Assembly (NCBI GenBank): GCA_034769895.1
Contig: CM068372.1
Location: 375,367,258 to 375,431,257 of the forward strand
From: Magicicada septendecula
Taxonomy: Eukaryota > Arthropoda > Insecta > Hemiptera > Cicadidae
Length of the DNA: 64,000 nucleotides
Direction: 5' to 3'
The position numbers and the translations under genes are program-made. Under the pieces are notes generated by a model. It was not told the origin of the DNA. It did no database searches and saw only the letters and a program-made list of their open reading frames with translations. How positions within the stretch are numbered: position 1 is the stretch's first letter; the number at the start of each line of letters is the position of its first letter. Positions 1 to 11,903 of the stretch are shown here, piece after piece.

Positions 1-42
1 TCTTTGGTATCCATGTGTCCAGTGTACTCCTGGTCTTTGTTA

Positions 43-1002
43 TTACTGACTTCCAGTATCTCTTCTAACTCTGGTTGGATTTTTCCATTGATTGGTCCCT
101 CTTCTTCCGTAATTCCTTGATCTTTGGGCATACCCTTCAATGATCCGGTCCAGTTGTTCCTGATACCCTTTCCTTTTCTTGGAATGCCTTATTCTCCCTT
201 TGGAAATATTTGCTTTAAGTATTTTATTGGTTATAGTCTTCTTTGTTGTAGCACATTTCTTCTCTTCGTTCATCTTCATGAAGCTCCTTCGGTACTCCTT
301 ATAGGTTCCTTCCTTACGGTTGTTGACTGGGAAATAAACCATATTAACTAGACCACTTCGAGTCATTTCGATTAATTCTTTTGTTACTCTAGTCTTCTTT
401 GGGCGTATTATTCTTCTTATCGTCGCCTCCTTTTCTTCCGTGTTCTTAATTATTTTGTTCCTTTCTTCACGATTTTTAATTTTTAAATTCACTTGTTCGG
501 TGTTTTTATTTCTGGGTAATTCTTGTGTCTCCACCTGATCCTCACACATTGGCAGATTATTTTGTTCTAAGTCTTCATTCTCGGCTACTAACTCTTCCGC
601 TTCTTTAATTACCTGGGTCTCCTTCATACCTTCGGCGTCGATCTCCTTATATGGAATATCTTCCTGGTTTTTGTCAAACTCATTTTCAGATGATGATGTA
701 TTTGAGTCCCCTTCATTCTCAGTTCGTTCGACATCATCTTCAGGTTGCAATTCTTCTGTGGTTTCATCATTGGGTATCTCTTCAGTTTCGGAGTTGTTGT
801 CGTTTCGTAATTCCTGTATCCATCTCTCACTGTCTCTTTGGAATTTTTCTACCCTCTGACCGATTCGTTGTCGTTCGTCATCACTCATTCTCTTATCATA
901 TTCCCTTAGTGTCTGGCCGTATTCTTTAAAAAACTCGTCTATCCATCCTGCGGAAAAAACTGGTTGATTTTCCATGGTGTCACCTATTCGTGTGTCAGGC
1001 AT
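43..1002 (-). CDS. Family A single ORF protein, copy 1 (Gag-position protein with novel C-terminal domain)
   Basis: First copy of the 319-residue family A protein; its translation is the same as at 6065-7024 and 12085-13044. The frame is open for 24 codons further upstream, but that extension begins with GTG right at the primer-binding region, so the ATG at 1002 (context aaccATGcc) is the likelier start. The protein has an N-terminal MPDTR, an acidic, Glu/Asn/Ser-rich middle and a very basic C-terminal third. No capsid-like domain, zinc knuckle, protease or polymerase motif is visible. It sits where gag sits in LTR elements. The downstream overlapping frame seen in the other copies runs off the window start here. 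Confidence 0.75.
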   Translation of the reverse strand: MPDTRIGDTMENQPVFSAGWIDEFFKEYGQTLREYDKRMSDDERQRIGQRVEKFQRDSERWIQELRNDNNSETEEIPNDETTEELQPEDDVERTENEGDSNTSSSENEFDKNQEDIPYKEIDAEGMKETQVIKEAEELVAENEDLEQNNLPMCEDQVETQELPRNKNTEQVNLKIKNREERNKIIKNTEEKEATIRRIIRPKKTRVTKELIEMTRSGLVNMVYFPVNNRKEGTYKEYRRSFMKMNEEKKCATTKKTITNKILKANISKGRIRHSKKRKGYQEQLDRIIEGYAQRSRNYGRRGTNQWKNPTRVRRDTGSQ

Positions 1003-1148
1003 GGTTGTTCTTTTGTGTCTGCCGGGCCGATTTAAAATATAAAAAATATTTTTATTTAATATTTTTTGAGCCACACTAGTTGGTGCGCCAATTTGTAACT
1101 AAACGAAAAAATCCTCTCCTTAAAGCCATACTGTTGGTCTAGCCAATT
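1003..1148 (-). promoter_or_regulatory. Family A leader with duplicated LTR-end/PBS-like module, copy 1
   Basis: Between LTR and coding region the minus strand reads ...GTTACA-AATTGGC twice, 55 bases apart (plus-strand TGTAAC at 1094 and 1149). The outer copy carries the TTGGCGCACCAACTAGTG motif; the inner one carries a diverged version. The TGG inside each could be the start of a primer-binding site, but I cannot name the tRNA. By analogy with the solo family B LTR, the true LTR edge is taken as 1149. The same arrangement recurs at 7025-7170 and 13045-13190. Confidence 0.5.
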
Positions 1149-4047
1149 TGTAACTAAACGAAAAAGATGTGGTTAGATTTAAATCCTAAAGTATTATTTT
1201 GAAATATATTAAAAGTTGTAGTTGTTGAAAATTGAAGGTTACTAATTTTATAAACCAATTTAAAATGTAACATTCGAGGTTACTCAAAGTGTGTTTACAA
1301 TTGTAGCATCATAATCGTCTGAAAAGAATTCCCTTAAATAAAACAATCATTGTGTTAATATTATTTAAATACTAGCGTTGCTTAAGTTTAAAAGTAAAGT
1401 ATACTAGTTGGTCGCTTGATGATGGTGACCGTCTTGCTGATACCAGCTGCGAAACTCCTCCTCCAGGTCGATAATCGTCTAAGTACGTTACGTCTAGTAA
1501 TGTCTGGAGAATAGAATAAATATAATCTACTTTCACGTACCTGTTCGTGTTTTCTGGAAGTTCAATAAGCTGCCAAGACGGTTTACAAAACCAACTCACT
1601 TTATCTACAAGGTTAGGTGACCTTGTTTAATAATGGGCGCCACACGGATTTATTTTGGGAAAATCCCGTGGAAAACCCATTAATAAAATCAATTAATAAT
1701 TCTTTTAAAAAGTTAAAATAATAGTTTATTACCTTTGAGGTAATGCAATTCAAAATATTTAATCACAACTGAAGGTTGTTTTGAGTTTTTCTGAATGAAA
1801 TATTTAACTATTTTTAGAAATAAATTAAGTCGAGTTATGCTGTTAATAATGGGGGTTTATTCATACCCTTGATAGAGAATTCAAACAAATATAATGAAAA
1901 GAATACAATGATGTACAATTGCAAATATGTTGTTACAAACCCTATAAGGCTGGCTCAGAGCATAAGCAGTAAATCTGGTTAAGTCCAGATATTTCTTTTT
2001 ACTTTAAACATTAATCTTATTTAAATCTCAGGTGTAAGTTCTTTGAGACACAAAAAAGAAAGTTTATGCCTACACAATAGTTAATGATTTTCTGATATAA
2101 GATAGACTAGTAATGTCTTTGATGTTACTATTACAAAATAAAAATAAAAATAACCTATTTCATAGGTTGTGCGTTCGTCACGCTTGGTTTATGATTTACA
2201 ACGTTATATTTTGAGAACACTTATAACTAACATTCAGCTTAGCTGAGATTTTGACAAATCCATCAAATAAATTTAGACATGGTGTAATACAGAAAAATGT
2301 TTCAGTGTTATGCATCAGTACAGATCTGTGTATCAAAACGTACAGGTTATGGCGCTCGTAGTAAATGAATAAATTGTTACACTGTTACCTTTATGTTTTA
2401 ATCTTTCGATTAAAATTTCAATTAACACCTCGATAATCGGATTATAATGATTATCGTTATTCACTACACACGCACAAGAACAGAGAATTTCGATCCACTT
2501 CTGACTTAAAGGATCATAAATAATACTATTTAATTATTTCTTCTGTTCATTATTTTTCCCGCACTAAATGAAATAATACTGCACATAATCACAATGGTTC
2601 TTTGTAGAATATCTTGAAGTTGTTGTAGGTTGTTGTCGAACTGTTTCCTTTGATGTACTATGGTGATGACGCTATCAGTTATTAAAAATTTTGAGATGGC
2701 CAGCGCACTTTCCACGCTGAATGAAATTAAGAAGTGTCTGCTGAAAATCTGTTACAGCTCCTTATATACCCGACCATTTGATCGGCTTTAGGCGATAGTG
2801 TTAATTACTAAGCTATTTTATGATTGGCTTAGCCAGGTGTGATGAACGTGACGTATTGTTTTTCCAACCGTCAAAAACGGTTTTCTAACCGCCAAACGCC
2901 GAGATGATTGACAGTTGCCGTTGTTATTGGTATTGATAACCAGATTTCTGATGCATATTTTGTAAATGATGCTAACGCCTTTCACGCACTTAATATAGTT
3001 GCGATTGGGGTCGTATCGCTACCAAATTAAAGAATATTTTGTCCTCTTTAATTTGATACAGTTTGATACCGGGTTAATTACACATTTACTGACATTGCTA
3101 TATAAACAATGTTCAGGTACACTACTTCGCACTGTCGTCTTTTAACCGAAATTGGCGATTACACACTCTGACTAATATTGTTTGTGTCCTACACCGCGTT
3201 TTATCACTCAAACGTTTATGTGAGAACACTATTAAATCTGTACTGATATTTAATTACTGTACATTATGAATAAACCTTAGCTTTATACATTGTAATGAAC
3301 TGTCCCTACACACTATGATATTTCGTTTCACATTAATTTGCTCTATTCTATTAACTAACAATTGAATTATTAATTATATCATTTTAATAATGCTTATTGC
3401 TATGTTTGAGCATAACAATTGTTCTGTGTAGGTGATCTACACTTATATTACTTCCTAATAATCACCTCATTGATGATTGTTTGGTCTAGGCCTTGTTAAG
3501 GCATACCGTTTATACTGGAATTCTGCCTTAAAAGCTTTTATTAGTTCACAATTCGGTACTTTGCTGAGGTAGCTTATTTGTATAAGGTTCCCTCTTACAA
3601 ACATGTTTACTTGTCGTAAGTATATTTGAGATTGAAATATAGCTTCGTTCTCATTTTGTGGCCATCGCTAATTTTAGTTCTTGGCATTAATAATTACTAG
3701 TCATGGTTGATTTATTATCAGCCAAATGCTGATTCTGATCTCACATTATTCAGATTCTTATTTAAGCATTTTTTATTAACATATCATATTCAGTTTAAGT
3801 TATTCACTGACTCGCTGGACAGCTTAAAGTGAATTTAAATTGTCCATTGGTTTGTGTCAGTTATAGTATGGTTGTAGTGTCAAACAGTATTTGGGTTTAC
3901 TGTTTCTTGTGGCACTTCTGCTTCTTTCTTCTTAGTTCCTCTCTTCTTGGTTATTTTTATCATTACATTATCTATTTACATTATCGTTATGTACTTATTA
4001 AGTCTGATAGAATATGTCTAGGTTATGTAACATCTGGTCATGTTACA
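1149..4047 (-). repeat. LTR of family A, copy 1
   Basis: The LTR is about 2.9 kb and ends in TGTAAC...GTTACA (read on the plus strand), i.e. a TG...CA LTR with short inverted ends. A pyrimidine run (minus-strand purine tract) lies immediately outside its right edge at 4052-4061, marking the U3 end. On the minus strand it holds a TATATAA box. It has no convincing coding region: the short open frames inside lack good starts. If the duplicated end at 1094 is counted, the LTR is 55 bases longer. It is nearly identical to 7171-10067 and 13191-16089; compared with copy 2 it has a 2-base insertion near 2250 and a few substitutions. Confidence 0.8.
2741..2768 (-). promoter_or_regulatory. Putative LTR promoter of family A, copy 1 (TATA plus TCAG)
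   Basis: On the minus strand TATATAA (2762-2768) is followed about 27 bases later by TTTTCAGC, an arthropod-initiator-like TCAG (2741-2744). Spacing is slightly short but plausible for RNA polymerase II. If real, transcription starts in mid-LTR and leaves an R-U5 leader of about 1.6 kb. The same elements occur in the other LTRs at 8761-8788 and 14783-14810. Confidence 0.35.
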
Positions 4048-5883
4048 TATACTCCCCCCTCAAAATTGATAATTTGAGAAAAAATTTGATCTTTTGATAA
4101 AATTATCATTTCATGTCAGTTTTTATTATATTACTACTGTGTTTTGTTTTGTACTCTTTACATTGATCTTTAATATACTATTAGTGTGCTACACTAGTTT
4201 GATTTCTTTTCTAGTGATATAATTCTTAGCTTACTAGTATTTTTCAAGTTTCTCGCATTTTAAGTCATTTAATTACAATGGATTTCACTTCTTAAATTAA
4301 CAATTTCCCGTCTTATCTATATTTTTCTTTCTTATTACATCTTTCTATCTTTGTGATAATCTTAACGGTTCTTATATTTTATACCTCAAAGATTTTTTCC
4401 ATAATAGTCCTTGATACAGTACAATATAACTCCCTAACTTTTATAGTGGGTTCGGAATCAGAGTGGCTCACTGTGGCTTACATTCTCTGCCGTTCCTCAA
4501 TACACATACTCAGATTCAGAGGCATACTCTTCTCTGTCTGAGAAAAAAAATAAACATTGCACCTGGCAATAGTTGCACTATCACAACACATAAAATATAA
4601 CACATATCATTCATTTTCAATAATATAATATCTTCAATATAATATTCAAGGTATCAGAGGTTTTCATTTATATCACATTTCCTTCTTTTACACTTTCTAA
4701 CATACTTCCTTTTCACAGGTAATTATTTCTTTTCAGACTTAACATTCTCGGCTATGCTTTTTTTATTAGCCGTATTGTTACTTCTTATACTAGTTGACAA
4801 TTTGTTTTGGTTTACTTGAGTATTCTTAAAATTACACACTTACATTGATCATCATATAATTATGCAGTTGTTTCTTACATATAGAGTCTACAATATTTTA
4901 TTCTCACAATAGTTTACAAGTTTTTCTCTCATTAATAATTTATACTTATCCTGAATTATCAGGGTTTATTGTATTCATATGCTAAATGTTCTTTGTTAGA
5001 TGTTCTCTGACATATCTTGTTACATACAATATTTGATAATTACAATACAATGTGATAATATAATAATAACATATTAATATCTGATTTTATAGACATTCTT
5101 GGGGTTACATGGTTCATTTAATAAACATTTTTCTCTCTCTCTACTTTCCATAATAATATCCTTCTTTCATTTTACTCTCTTTGGTTTTCTTCTTCTCTAC
5201 TCCTTCAAGTGATGGTGGTTTTCACTTATTCTGGACGATTTTAATTCTCGTTTATGGAGTATACAATATTTGCTATTTAATAAACATTTAGTTACATACA
5301 ATATTCATTTGGTAAACATTTTGTTATTATTATTTTTTCTTTAAACATAACATAGTAATTTTAGTTATAAGATAGTAGTAGCTCCTCTTTAAATGAATCT
5401 AACATAGGAGTATTAAAGTAATTTTATGTCATTATCCTAGGTAGATTTTTGTTATATGCCACTTTTGGCTCTCTATGACATGATAGATATCTTTCTTCTC
5501 ATTAGATTATCTGGTTTACAATACACATTTTTCTACCATCTAGTATGATAGATCTGGTTCTTATTTACCAGGTAACCAATAGTTTGGCTTATATCTTAAT
5601 TCTGCACACTTTTGTAACACAATATGGCAAATAGGTTTGTTATAGACAATTAGTTACCTTCAATAATTTGGGCATAATACGTGATCCTTCTAATCACTAA
5701 ATGAATCCGTTTATAGTAGTTATTTTTAAAACACATTTTTTCTTTTTATACACTAAATATTCTGGTGGTAAATGTCGCCTACCACTATAACTTATCTGCT
5801 CTAAACAATAATCACTTTTATGGTCTACATACATGGGGTTATTTTGAGCTTTTCCACTCTATTGGGTTCATTGTTGGGGACAA
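4048..5883 (-). other. Family A 3' noncoding internal region, copy 1
   Basis: About 1.8 kb of AT-rich sequence between the purine tract (minus strand; pyrimidine run 4052-4061 on plus) and the coding region. No convincing gene. It contains dispersed short repeats of the type TACAATATT and AATAAACATTT, and the conserved two-tier hairpin at 4509-4542. The sequence ATCAATTTTG, also seen beside the purine tracts of families B and D, is partly kept next to the tract. Confidence 0.6.
4509..4542 (-). promoter_or_regulatory. Conserved two-tier RNA hairpin (family A, copy 1)
   Basis: Outer stem CTCAGA/TCTGAG (4509-4514 with 4537-4542) and inner stem CAGAG/CTCTG (4517-4521 with 4532-4536) enclose a 10-base loop. 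The same architecture is present in families B, C and D at a similar distance from the 3' LTR, with paired changes in the stems. Function unknown; an RNA-level role such as packaging, export or dimerisation is inference. Confidence 0.65.
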
Positions 5884-6162
5884 TTACGTTTCACAGGTGT
5901 CCTTTCCCATATCACTTTCTAGTATTACATGTTTGGGATATTTGGCACTCATACGGTTCTTCCATTTTGCGGCTACCAGATAGTCATTGGCTTCCCGTTT
6001 TCGTGCCTTCTTCTTCTCATCATCTTTGGTATCCATGTGTCCAGTGTACTCCTGGTCTTTGTTATTACTGACTTCCAGTATCTCTTCTAACTCTGGTTGG
6101 ATTTTTCCATTGATTGGTCCCTCTTCTTCCGTAATTCCTTGATCTTTGGGCATACCCTTCAA
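5884..6162 (-). CDS. Family A second, overlapping reading frame
   Basis: A 92-codon frame that overlaps the end of the main family A protein in a different frame and starts with ATG inside it. The product is rich in Lys and Glu and has no domain I recognise. It may be a separate small protein, the natural C-terminus of the main protein reached by frameshifting, or a frame left open after an old indel. It is identical in copy 3 (11904-12182), which says little because the copies are very young. Uncertain as a real gene. Confidence 0.35.
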   Translation of the reverse strand: MKGMPKDQGITEEEGPINGKIQPELEEILEVSNNKDQEYTGHMDTKDDEKKKARKREANDYLVAAKWKNRMSAKYPKHVILESDMGKDTCET

Positions 6163-7024
6163 TGATCCGGTCCAGTTGTTCCTGATACCCTTTCCTTTTC
6201 TTGGAATGCCTTATTCTCCCTTTGGAAATATTTGCTTTAAGTATTTTATTGGTTATAGTCTTCTTTGTTGTAGCACATTTCTTCTCTTCGTTCATCTTCA
6301 TGAAGCTCCTTCGGTACTCCTTATAGGTTCCTTCCTTACGGTTGTTGACTGGGAAATAAACCATATTAACTAGACCACTTCGAGTCATTTCGATTAATTC
6401 TTTTGTTACTCTAGTCTTCTTTGGGCGTATTATTCTTCTTATCGTCGCCTCCTTTTCTTCCGTGTTCTTAATTATTTTGTTCCTTTCTTCACGATTTTTA
6501 ATTTTTAAATTCACTTGTTCGGTGTTTTTATTTCTGGGTAATTCTTGTGTCTCCACCTGATCCTCACACATTGGCAGATTATTTTGTTCTAAGTCTTCAT
6601 TCTCGGCTACTAACTCTTCCGCTTCTTTAATTACCTGGGTCTCCTTCATACCTTCGGCGTCGATCTCCTTATATGGAATATCTTCCTGGTTTTTGTCAAA
6701 CTCATTTTCAGATGATGATGTATTTGAGTCCCCTTCATTCTCAGTTCGTTCGACATCATCTTCAGGTTGCAATTCTTCTGTGGTTTCATCATTGGGTATC
6801 TCTTCAGTTTCGGAGTTGTTGTCGTTTCGTAATTCCTGTATCCATCTCTCACTGTCTCTTTGGAATTTTTCTACCCTCTGACCGATTCGTTGTCGTTCGT
6901 CATCACTCATTCTCTTATCATATTCCCTTAGTGTCTGGCCGTATTCTTTAAAAAACTCGTCTATCCATCCTGCGGAAAAAACTGGTTGATTTTCCATGGT
7001 GTCACCTATTCGTGTGTCAGGCAT
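6065..7024 (-). CDS. Family A single ORF protein, copy 2 (Gag-position protein with novel C-terminal domain)
   Basis: The protein is 319 residues from the ATG at 7024; the frame stays open to 7096 through a GTG-initiated stretch next to the leader motif. Layout: short MPDTR N-terminus, helical acidic region (about residues 10-180, many Glu/Asp/Asn), then a basic region. In the basic region the motif GLVNM...P...YKEYRRSF is followed by KKTITNK and a Lys/Arg-rich stretch. This part aligns by eye with the degraded family B protein (GLINVFNLP...YKDCRRTLKE), so it is a conserved domain. It lacks the capsid-type domain seen in family D Gag and any CCHC knuckle. Likely role: nucleic-acid-binding structural or accessory protein of a pol-less element (inference). 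Confidence 0.75.
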   Translation of the reverse strand: MPDTRIGDTMENQPVFSAGWIDEFFKEYGQTLREYDKRMSDDERQRIGQRVEKFQRDSERWIQELRNDNNSETEEIPNDETTEELQPEDDVERTENEGDSNTSSSENEFDKNQEDIPYKEIDAEGMKETQVIKEAEELVAENEDLEQNNLPMCEDQVETQELPRNKNTEQVNLKIKNREERNKIIKNTEEKEATIRRIIRPKKTRVTKELIEMTRSGLVNMVYFPVNNRKEGTYKEYRRSFMKMNEEKKCATTKKTITNKILKANISKGRIRHSKKRKGYQEQLDRIIEGYAQRSRNYGRRGTNQWKNPTRVRRDTGSQ

Positions 7025-7170
7025 GGTTGTTCTTTTGTGTCTGCCGGGCCGATTTAAAATATAAAAAATATTTTTATTTAATATTTTTTGAGCCACACTA
7101 GTTGGTGCGCCAATTTGTAACTAAACGAAAAAATCCTCTCCTTAAAGCCATACTGTTGGTCTAGCCAATT
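7025..7170 (-). promoter_or_regulatory. Family A leader with duplicated LTR-end/PBS-like module, copy 2
   Basis: Same arrangement as at 1003-1148: plus-strand TGTAAC at 7116 and 7171, each next to a minus-strand TTGGC...ACCAAC motif. Confidence 0.5.
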
Positions 7171-10067
7171 TGTAACTAAACGAAAAAGATGTGGTTAGAT
7201 TTAAATCCTAAAGTATTATTTTGAAATATATTAAAAGTTGTAGTTGTTGAAAATTGAAGGTTACTAATTTTATAAACCAATTTAAAATGTAACATTCGAG
7301 GTTACTCAAAGTGTGTTTACAATTGTAGCATCATAATCGTCTGAAAAGAATTCCCTTAAATAAAACAATCATTGTGTTAATATTATTTAAATACTAGCGT
7401 TGCTTAAGTTTAAAAGTAAAGTATACTAGTTGGTCGCTTGATGATGGTGACCGTCTTGCTGATACCAGCTGCGAAACTCCTCCTCCAGGTCGATAATCGT
7501 CTAAGTACGTTACGTCTAGTAATGTCTGGAGAATAGAATAAATATAATCTACTTTCACGTACCTGTTCGTGTTTTCTGGAAGTTCAATAAGCTGCCAAGA
7601 CGGTTTACAAAACCAACTCACTTTATCTACAAGGTTAGGTGACCTTGTTTAATAATGGGCGCCACACGGATTTATTTTGGGAAAATCCCGTGGAAAACCC
7701 ATTAATAAAATCAATTAATAATTCTTTTAAAAAGTTAAAATAATAGTTTATTACCTTTGAGGTAATGCAATTCAAAATATTTAATCACAACTGAAGGTTG
7801 TTTTGAGTTTTTCTGAATGAAATATTTAACTATTTTTAGAAATAAATTAAGTCGAGTTATGCTGTTAATAATGGGGGTTTATTCATACCCTTGATAGAGA
7901 ATTCAAACAAATATAATGAAAAGAATACAATGATGTACAATTGCAAATATGTTGTTACAAACCCTATAAGGCTGGCTCAGAGCATAAGCAGTAAATCTGG
8001 TTAAGTCCAGATATTTCTTTTTACTTTAAACATTAATCTTATTTAAATCTCAGGTGTAAGTTCTTTGAGACACAAAAAAGAAAGTTTATGCCTACACAAT
8101 AGTTAATGATTTTCTGATATAAGATAGACTAGTAATGTCTTTGATGTTACTATTACAAAATAAAAATAAAAATAACCTATTTCATAGGTTATGCGTTCGT
8201 CACGCTTGGTTTATGATTTACAACGTTATATTTTGAGAACACTTATAACTAACATTCAGCTTAGCTGAGATTGACAAATCCATCAAATAAATTTAGACAT
8301 GGTGTAATACAGAAAAATGTTTCAGTGTTATGCGTCAGTACAGATCTGTGTATCAAAACGTACAGGTTATGGCGCTCGTAGTAAATGAATAAATTGTTAC
8401 ACTGTTACCTTTATGTTTTAATCTTTCGATTAAAATTTCAATTAACACCTCGATAATCGGATTATAATGATTATCGTTATTCACTACAGACGCACAAGAA
8501 CAGAGAATTTCGATCCACTTCTGACTTAAAGGATCATAAATAATACTGTTTAATTATTTCTTCTGTTCATTATTTTTCCCGCACTAAATGAAATAATACT
8601 GCACATAATCACAATGGTTCTTTGTAGAATATCTTGAAGTTGTTGTAGGTTGTTGTCGAACTGTTTCCTTTGATGTACTATGGTGATGACGCTATCAGTT
8701 ATTAAAAATTTTGAGATGGCCAGCGCACTTTCCACGCTGAATGAAATTAAGAAGTGTCTGCTGAAAATCTGTTACAGCTCCTTATATACCCGACCATTTG
8801 ATCGGCTTTAGGCGATAGTGTTAATTACTAAGCTATTTTTTTATTGGCTTAGCCAGGTGTGATGAACGTGACGTATTGTTGTTCCAACCGTCAAAAACGG
8901 TTTTCTAACCGCCAAACGCCGAGATGATTGACAGTTGCCGTTGTTATTGGTATTGATAACCAGATTTCTGATGCATATTTTGTAAATGATGCTAACGCCT
9001 TTCACGCACTTAATATAGTTGCGATTGGGGTCGTATCGCTACCAAATTAAAGAATATTTTGTCCTCTTTAATTTGATACAGTTTGATACCGGGTTAATTA
9101 CACATTTACTGACATTGCTATATAAACAATGTTCAGGTACACTACTTCGCACTGTCGTCTTTTAACCGAAATTGGCGATTACACACTCTGACTAATATTG
9201 TTTGTGTCCTACACCGCGTTTTATCACTCAAACGTTTATGTGAGAACACTATTAAATCTGTACTGATATTTAATTACTGTACATTATGAATAAACCTTAG
9301 CTTTATACATTGTAATGAACTGTCCCTACACACTATGATATTTCGTTTCACATTAATTTGCTCTATTCTATTAACTAACAATTGAATTATTAATTATATC
9401 ATTTTAATAATGCTTATTGCTATGTTTGAGCATAACAATTGTTCTGTGTAGGTGATCTACACTTATATTACTTCCTAATAATCACCTCATTGATGATTGT
9501 TTGGTCTAGGCCTTGTTAAGGCATACCGTTTATACTGGAATTCTGCCTTAAAAGCTTTTATTAGTTCACAATTCGGTACTTTGCTGAGGTAGCTTATTTG
9601 TATAAGGTTCCCTCTTACAAACATGTTTACTTGTCGTAAGTATATTTGAGATTGAAATATAGCTTCGTTCTCATTTTGTGGCCATCGCTAATTTTAGTTC
9701 TTGGCATTAATAATTACTAGTCATGGTTGATTTATTATCAGCCAAATGCTGATTCTGATCTCACATTATTCAGATTCTTATTTAAGCATTTTTTATTAAC
9801 ATATCATATTCAGTTTAAGTTATTCACTGACTCGCTGGACAGCTTAAAGTGAATTTAAATTGTCCATTGGTTTGTGTCAGTTATAGTATGGTTGTAGTGT
9901 CAAACAGTATTTGGGTTTACTGTTTCTTGTGGCACTTCTGCTTCTTTCTTCTTAGTTCCTCTCTTCTTGGTTATTTTTATCATTACATTATCTATTTACA
10001 TTATCGTTATGTACTTATTAAGTCTGATAGAATATGTCTAGGTTATGTAACATCTGGTCATGTTACA
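7171..10067 (-). repeat. LTR of family A, copy 2
   Basis: Shared by the two full units. It has the same TGTAAC...GTTACA ends, with the TATA/TCAG pair at 8761-8788. It matches LTR 3 more closely than LTR 1 (both carry ATGCGTCAG and the 2-base-shorter GAGATTGAC variant). A minus-strand purine tract abuts the right edge (10072-10080 on plus). Confidence 0.8.
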
Positions 10068-11903
10068 TATACTCCCCCTTCAAAATTGATAATTTGAGAA
10101 AAAATTTGATCTTTTGATAAAATTATCATTTCATGTCAGTTTTTATTATATTACTACTGTGTTTTGTTTTGTACTCTTTACATTGATCTTTAATATACTA
10201 TTAGTGTGCTACACTAGTTTGATTTCTTTTCTAGTGATATAATTCTTAGCTTACTAGTATTTTTCAAGTTTCTCGCATTTTAAGTCATTTAATTACAATG
10301 GATTTCACTTCTTAAATTAACAATTTCCCGTCTTATCTATATTTTTCTTTCTTATTACATCTTTCTATCTTTGTGATAATCTTAACGGTTCTTATATTTT
10401 ATACCTCAAAGATTTTTTCCATAATAGTCCTTGATACAGTACAATATAACTCCCTAACTTTTATAGTGGGTTCGGAATCAGAGTGGCTCACTGTGGCTTA
10501 CATTCTCTGCCGTTCCTCAATACACATACTCAGATTCAGAGGCATACTCTTCTCTGTCTGAGAAAAAAAATAAACATTGCACCTGGCAATAGTTGCACTA
10601 TCACAACACATAAAATATAACACATATCATTCATTTTCAATAATATAATATCTTCAATATAATATTCAAGGTATCAGAGGTTTTCATTTATATCACATTT
10701 CCTTCTTTTACACTTTCTAACATACTTCCTTTTCACAGGTAATTATTTCTTTTCAGACTTGACATTCTCGGCTATGCTTTTTTTATTAGCCGTATTGTTA
10801 CTTCTTATACTAGTTGACAATTTGTTTTGGTTTACTTGAGAATTCTTAAAATTACACACTTACATTGATCATCATATAATTATGCAGTTGTTTCTTACAT
10901 ATAGAGTCTACAATATTTTATTCTCACAATAGTTTACAAGTTTTTCTCTCATTAATAATTTATACTTATCCTGAATTATCAGGGTTTATTGTATTCATAT
11001 GCTAAATGTTCTTTGTTAGATGTTCTCTGACATATCTTGTTACATACAATATTTGATAATTACAATAGAATGTGATAATATAATAATAACATATTAATAT
11101 CTGATTTTATAGACATTCTTGGGGTTACATGGTTCATTTAATAAACATTTTTCTCTCTCTCTACTTTCCATAATAATATCCTTCTTTCATTTTACTCTCT
11201 TTGGTTTTCTTCTTCTCTACTCCTTCAAGTGATGGTGGTTTTCACTTATTCTGGACGATTTTAATTCTCGTTTATGGAGTATACAATATTTGCTATTTAA
11301 TAAACATTTAGTTACATACAATATTCATTTGGTAAACATTTTGTTATTATTATTTTTTCTTTAAACATAACATAGTAATTTTAGTTATAAGATAGTAGTA
11401 GCTCCTCTTTAAATGAATCTAACATAGGAGTATTAAAGTAATTTTATGTCATTATCCTAGGTAGATTTTTGTTATATGCCACTTTTGGCTCTCTATGACA
11501 TGATAGATATCTTTCTTCTCATTAGATTATCTGGTTTACAATACACATTTTTCTACCATCTAGTATGATAGATCTGGTTCTTATTTACCAGGTAACCAAT
11601 AGTTTGGCTTATATCTTAATTCTGCACACTTTTGTAACACAATATGGCAAATAGGTTTGTTATAGACAATTAGTTACCTTCAATAATTTGGGCATAATAC
11701 GTGATCCTTCTAATCACTAAATGAATCCGTTTATAGTAGTTATTTTTAAAACACATTTTTTCTTTTTATACACTAAATATTCTGGTGGTAAATGTCGCCT
11801 ACCACTATAACTTATCTGCTCTAAACAATAATCACTTTTATGGTCTACATACATGGGGTTATTTTGAGCTTTTCCACTCTATTGGGTTCATTGTTGGGGA
11901 CAA
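10068..11903 (-). other. Family A 3' noncoding internal region, copy 2
   Basis: Nearly identical to 4048-5883, with isolated substitutions near 10762, 10841 and 11067. The conserved hairpin is at 10529-10562. No gene. Confidence 0.6.
10529..10562 (-). promoter_or_regulatory. Conserved two-tier RNA hairpin (family A, copy 2)
   Basis: Identical to 4509-4542: outer CTCAGA/TCTGAG and inner CAGAG/CTCTG stems. Confidence 0.65.

Noticed and set aside
2530..2715. 61-codon frame in the family A LTR just after the TATA box
   Set aside because: It starts with GTG, not ATG, is short and hydrophobic in part. Its presence in all three copies only reflects their youth.
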